Origin: Halomonas sp. NO4 | GTDB lineage: Bacteria; Pseudomonadota; Gammaproteobacteria; Pseudomonadales; Halomonadaceae | Assembly (NCBI RefSeq): GCF_010994375.1 | Contig: NZ_WHMA01000003.1 | Coordinates: 1 to 64,000, forward strand | DNA: 64,000 nucleotides | Direction of reading: 5' to 3' | Shown: positions 60,682 through 64,000 of the stretch, one piece after another | Numbering within the stretch: the first letter of the stretch is position 1 | How the letters are laid out: every line of letters starts with the position of its first letter | Made by a program: the position numbers and the translations under genes | Notes under the pieces: model-generated | Seen by the model: only the letters and a program-made list of their open reading frames with translations | Told to the model about the DNA's origin: nothing | Databases searched by the model: none

Positions 60682-61269
60682 ATGTCATCCCGCGACCACC
60701 CGGGAGTAGCGGCATTGCCCAACCCCGGCTGGGGGCCGCTCTCGGCGCTGCCCGGCAACCCGCTGATGTGGGTGCTGATACTCAGCGAGATGCTGGTCTT
60801 CACGGCTTTCTTCGCTCTCTACGCTTGGCAGCGCGCCACGGACGTGGCCGCCTTCAATGCCGCCCAGCAGTCGCTCGACCCGCTGATGGGCGGGCTCAAC
60901 ACCCTGGTGCTGCTGACCAGCGGCCTGTGCGTGGCGCTGGCCGTGGAGGCCATCAGCGGCGACCGGCGGCGCCGCGCCCGCCAGTGGCTGGCGGCGAGCA
61001 TGGCGCTGGGCGTGCTGTTCGGGGTGGTCAAGGTGGTCGAGTACGCCGACAAGTTCGCTGCCGGCATCACCCCCGACACCCATCTATTCTTCGGCTTCTA
61101 CTACGGCCTGACCGCCTTCCATTTCGCCCACGTGCTGTTTGGCCTGGGGCTGCTGGCGCTGGTGACCTGGCGCACCAGCGTCGACAACGTGGAAACCGCC
61201 GCCGCCTTCTGGCACATGGTGGACCTGATCTGGATCCTGCTCTACCCGCTGATCTATCTGCTGAGGTGA
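60682..61269 (+). CDS. norE: Cytochrome c oxidase subunit III-like protein NorE
   Basis: A 195-residue heme-copper oxidase subunit III-like protein with five helices. PLMWVLILSEMLVFTAFFALYAWQRA (core WVLILSEMLVFTAFFALY), FGFYYGLTAFHFAHVLFGLG and NVETAAAFWHMVDLIWILLYPLIYLLR are the family blocks (core AFWHMVDLIWILLYPLIYL). NorE supports nitric oxide reductase. NorCB themselves are absent from the window. norF follows after 2 bases. Confidence 0.93.
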   Translation: MSSRDHPGVAALPNPGWGPLSALPGNPLMWVLILSEMLVFTAFFALYAWQRATDVAAFNAAQQSLDPLMGGLNTLVLLTSGLCVALAVEAISGDRRRRARQWLAASMALGVLFGVVKVVEYADKFAAGITPDTHLFFGFYYGLTAFHFAHVLFGLGLLALVTWRTSVDNVETAAAFWHMVDLIWILLYPLIYLLR

Positions 61270-61271
61270 CC

Positions 61272-61568
61272 ATGACCGCACTGCCCGGCACCCGCCGCCT
61301 GCTCGCCACCTGGTTGACGCTGATGGGGCTGACGCTCATCGCCATGCTCTCGGCACGCCTCGACCAGGGCAGCTGGGCACCGCTGCCGCTGTGGTCGGCC
61401 GCACTGGTACTGATCGTCACCGGCTTCAAGGCCCAGCGCTTGCTGATGGTCTATCTCAACCTGCGCGCCGCCACCCCAGCCTGGAAGGGCACCTTCGTGG
61501 GGCTAGTGATCTTCACCCTGGCGCTGATCGGCGCCGGCTACGCGGCGCCGCGGCTGGGCCTGGTCTGA
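61272..61568 (+). CDS. norF: NorF-like small membrane protein
   Basis: A 98-residue protein with three helices of the cytochrome-c-oxidase subunit IV/NorF type (TWLTLMGLTLIAMLSARL, LWSAALVLIVTGFKAQRLLMVYLNLR and FVGLVIFTLALIGAGYAA). NorF stabilises nitric oxide reductase. It starts 2 bases after norE, matching norEF order in other denitrifiers. Confidence 0.88.
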   Translation: MTALPGTRRLLATWLTLMGLTLIAMLSARLDQGSWAPLPLWSAALVLIVTGFKAQRLLMVYLNLRAATPAWKGTFVGLVIFTLALIGAGYAAPRLGLV

Positions 61569-61809
61569 GGCCGAGTTCAGCCCCAAGGCACCACTTCTGT
61601 GGCTCAAGCCTGCCGGTGGCAACACCTGGCAAGCAGCGGTATCGATTCGCCTCCCATGATGACGCAAGCGGCAGCGATAACGTGCCCCGCGCCGGGATGA
61701 CTGTTATAAGTAAAAGTGTAGGTGGCAAGCATTATGCCATTCGGCACCTGACTCACGCGGACGTGGCTTCTGCGTTTGCTCAAAAGCGTCGCTGGGCGAC
61801 GAACAGGTT

Positions 61810-62658
61810 ATGGCTTCCCAACGCACCGTGGCACCTGGCCGCATCGTGGCCATCGGCGGAGCCGAGGACAGGACCTCCGATCTCGAGATCCTGAGACAGG
61901 TCTTTGCCCTGGCACCCCAGGGCCATGACGAGGTCGCCGTCATCGCCACGGCGAGCAGCATTCCCGACGAGGTGCTGCCCGACTACGAAGCGGCCTTCTC
62001 TCGCCTGGGCGCCAGCCGCGTCCATTCCCTGGCCATCCGTGACCGCCGCCAGGCGGCCGAGGCCGACACCGTCCGCCTGATCGAGCAGAGCGGCGTCATC
62101 TTCTTCACCGGCGGGGATCAGCTCCGCCTGACCAACGTGCTGGGCGGCTCGGCGACCCTGACCGCGATCCGCCACCGCTTGAAGGAGGGCGCGGTAGTGG
62201 CCGGAACCAGTGCCGGCGCGGCGGCCATGCCGGGCACCATGATCTACAACGGCACGGCCGCCGATGCCCTGCGCAAGGGCGCCGTCAACATGACCTTCGG
62301 CCTCGGACTCGTCGAAGGCTTGATCATCGACAGCCACTTCCTCGAGCGCGGACGCTTCACGCGCCTGATGGAGGTCGGGGCAACCAACCCGGAGTACCTG
62401 GGCGTGGGGCTGGGCGAGGATGCCGCGGTGATCATTCATCAGAACCGGGTTCTCGAAGCCATCGGCACGGGCCATGTCATCCTCATCGACAGTCGCGACC
62501 TGGCGAGTTCCAACATCGCCGATTTATCGATGGGGGAGCCGGTAGCCATCGAGAACATAATCCTGCATGCGATGGTCAGCGGCCATGGATATGATATCGA
62601 GGCGCGTCGCTATCTCGTCGCCGAGGAGCTCGACGCCCTGCTGGAGGCTTGCCGATGA
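61810..62658 (+). CDS. cphB: Cyanophycinase
   Basis: A 282-residue serine exopeptidase (S51) that cuts cyanophycin (poly-Asp-Arg) to beta-Asp-Arg. The nucleophile Ser is in VAGTSAGAAAM (~140), with SGVIFFTGGDQLRLTN, GLGLVEGLIIDSHFLERGRF and YLGVGLGEDAAVII around the active site. The stop overlaps the cyanophycin synthetase start by ATGA. The upstream gap 61569-61809 has a promoter-like AT-rich patch (GTTATAAGTAAAAGTG, ~61705-61720). Confidence 0.95.
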   Translation: MASQRTVAPGRIVAIGGAEDRTSDLEILRQVFALAPQGHDEVAVIATASSIPDEVLPDYEAAFSRLGASRVHSLAIRDRRQAAEADTVRLIEQSGVIFFTGGDQLRLTNVLGGSATLTAIRHRLKEGAVVAGTSAGAAAMPGTMIYNGTAADALRKGAVNMTFGLGLVEGLIIDSHFLERGRFTRLMEVGATNPEYLGVGLGEDAAVIIHQNRVLEAIGTGHVILIDSRDLASSNIADLSMGEPVAIENIILHAMVSGHGYDIEARRYLVAEELDALLEACR

Positions 62659-64000
62659 ACATCCTCGAGCACCGGGCCCTGCGCGGGCCGAACTACTACA
62701 GCCGCTACCCGGCCATCTTCCTGCGCCTGGACATCGGAGACCTCGAGGAACGACCCAGCGACAGGGTTCCCGGCATCGTCGAACGCCTCCTCGGGATATT
62801 GCCCACCCTGCAGGAGCACCGATGCTCGGTCGGCCGACCCGGCGGTTTCGTGGAGCGACTGGAACGCGGCACCTGGGCCGGCCACGTCGTCGAGCATGTG
62901 GCGATCGAGCTCCAGAACCTGATCGGTTTTTCGGTCGGCTACGGCAAGACCATCGACAGCTACGAGCCGGGGATCTACAACGTCGTCTACCGCTACCGGG
63001 ACGAAGCCTGCGGCCTGGCGGCCGGGGTCGAAGCCGTCGAGCTGGTCACTCGGCTGTTTCATGGCGGCGAGATCGACATGCCGGCGATCATCGCCCGCCT
63101 CAAGGCAGTACGCGACGCCCACGTACTGGGGCCCTCCACCGCCTCGATCGTTGCAGCCGCCGAGCGGCGTGGCATCCCCCATATCCGCTTGAGTGACGAG
63201 AACAGCTACATCCAACTGGGTCACGGCCACCGCCAGCAACGGATTCAGGCAACGGTGACCGGTCATACGGATCTGATCGGCTACGGTATTGCCGACGACA
63301 AGGCCTGGACGAAGCAGGTGCTCGGCGATGCCGGCATTCCGGTTCCCCACGGCCGTGTCTGCGCCTCCATCGATGAAGCCCTCGACGCCGCGCGCGACAT
63401 CGGCTACCCCGTCGCGGTCAAGCCGCTGATCGGCAACCACGGCCGCGGCGTGAGCACCAACATCGATGATGAGCCGGCGCTGCGCGAGGCCTTCGACATC
63501 GCCGCCCACCGCAACCCCGCGGTGATCGTCGAGCAGTACATCCGGGGCGAGGACCATCGCCTGCTGGTCATCGACAACAAACTGGTGGCCGCGGCCCGGC
63601 GGCGCCCGGCCCATGTGATCGGCGATGGGATCGCCACACTGCAGGCCCTGGTCGACAGGGAAAACCAGGACCCGCGTCGCGGTGTCGGGCACGAGAATCT
63701 GCTCACGCAGATACAACTGGACGAGCAGTCGCAGCGGCTGATCGACCAGCAGAACCTGACCCTGCACAGCGTGATTGCGAACAACGAGATCGTCTACCTG
63801 AAGCCCACGGCGAACCTGAGCACCGGGGGCACGGCCACGGACGTGACCGACGACGTCCACCCGGAGGTACGCTACGCGGCGGAGCGGATCGCGCGCCTGG
63901 TCGGGCTCGACATCATCGGCATCGACCTGCTGGCCGAGACCCTGACCCGGCCACTGGAGGAGCAGTCCGCCGCCGTGGTCGAGGTCAATGCCGGGCCCGG
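62655..64000 (+). CDS. cphA: Cyanophycin synthetase CphA (partial, runs off the window)
   Basis: The first 448 codons of a protein usually ~880 residues. MNILEHRALRGPNYYSRYPAIFLRLDIGDLEE is the CphA start (core LEHRALRGPNYYSRYPAIFL); the N-domain WAGHVVEHVAIELQNLIG and YEPGIYNVVYRYRDEACG follow, and the ATP-grasp domain starts near residue 205 (DDKAWTKQVLGDAGIPVPHG, then PVAVKPLIGNHGRGVSTNI and IVEQYIRGEDHRLLVIDNK). It adds Asp then Arg to a cyanophycin primer using ATP; the second, Mur-ligase half is beyond the edge. ATG overlaps cphB's TGA. Confidence 0.96.
   Translation, partial: MNILEHRALRGPNYYSRYPAIFLRLDIGDLEERPSDRVPGIVERLLGILPTLQEHRCSVGRPGGFVERLERGTWAGHVVEHVAIELQNLIGFSVGYGKTIDSYEPGIYNVVYRYRDEACGLAAGVEAVELVTRLFHGGEIDMPAIIARLKAVRDAHVLGPSTASIVAAAERRGIPHIRLSDENSYIQLGHGHRQQRIQATVTGHTDLIGYGIADDKAWTKQVLGDAGIPVPHGRVCASIDEALDAARDIGYPVAVKPLIGNHGRGVSTNIDDEPALREAFDIAAHRNPAVIVEQYIRGEDHRLLVIDNKLVAAARRRPAHVIGDGIATLQALVDRENQDPRRGVGHENLLTQIQLDEQSQRLIDQQNLTLHSVIANNEIVYLKPTANLSTGGTATDVTDDVHPEVRYAAERIARLVGLDIIGIDLLAETLTRPLEEQSAAVVEVNAGP

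Noticed and set aside
1..64000. tRNA, rRNA or prophage genes
   Set aside because: No cloverleaf with CCA-type ends, no rRNA segments, and no integrase, capsid or terminase frames were recognised by eye. A tRNAscan-SE and Infernal run would settle this.

Overview
The window is GC-rich bacterial chromosome that reads like a halophilic or marine gammaproteobacterium, most likely of the Halomonas type. This is inferred from gene content (type I-F CRISPR, NarGHJI nitrate respiration, NorEF, cyanophycin metabolism, AttEFGH-type exporter) and the protein sequences; no rRNA gene is present to confirm it. No tRNA or rRNA gene was recognised.

Layout. 1-4098 is a decayed defence or accessory edge: a possible insertion-sequence end, a 35-repeat type I-F CRISPR array read on the minus strand, a truncated cas2-3 joined to the array leader, an intact cas1, an orphan Phd-type antitoxin and a TspO remnant. 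4099-7663 holds an exported protein and a zinc-type ABC importer led by a 49-residue His-rich small protein. 7750-16655 holds a UbiH-family hydroxylase, an AttE/AttFG/AttH-type ABC system interrupted by a TVP38 protein, a DODA-like dioxygenase, a DUF6482-like protein, an NlpC/P60 lipoprotein and thiE. 16645-19007 (minus) holds a DMT transporter and a SPOR-tailed D,D-carboxypeptidase. 19160-26585 is a siderophore-uptake island: a FecBCDE-like ABC importer (minus), a divergent LysR regulator and a TonB-dependent receptor, with Fur boxes and a shared 19-bp dyad before both transport units. 26768-33940 holds small membrane and lipoproteins, a TSUP permease and a peptide ABC operon. 34352-38460 holds a GGDEF-EAL protein, a thioesterase and a VanX-like dipeptidase.

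38508-61568 is a nitrate-respiration supercluster. On the minus strand lie moaA, a Crp/Fnr regulator, moeA, moaB, a parvulin and narIJHG, preceded by a NarK-like MFS gene. On the plus strand lie narX-narL, narK, a universal stress protein, two more NarK-type carriers, two small membrane proteins and norE-norF. Molybdopterin synthesis, enzyme, transport and nitrate sensing are thus encoded together, and TACC-type NarL heptamers lie upstream of narG, narX and narK. The window ends in a cyanophycinase-cyanophycin synthetase operon, with cphA running off the edge.

The strongest new observations are: (i) the CRISPR locus has lost everything from codon ~50 of cas2-3 to the array leader, leaving catalytically intact Cas1 beside 34 spacers; (ii) CGTTGC-N7-GCAACG occurs with identical spacing upstream of both siderophore-uptake units flanking the LysR gene; (iii) a His-rich micro-membrane protein is translationally coupled to the zinc ABC operon.
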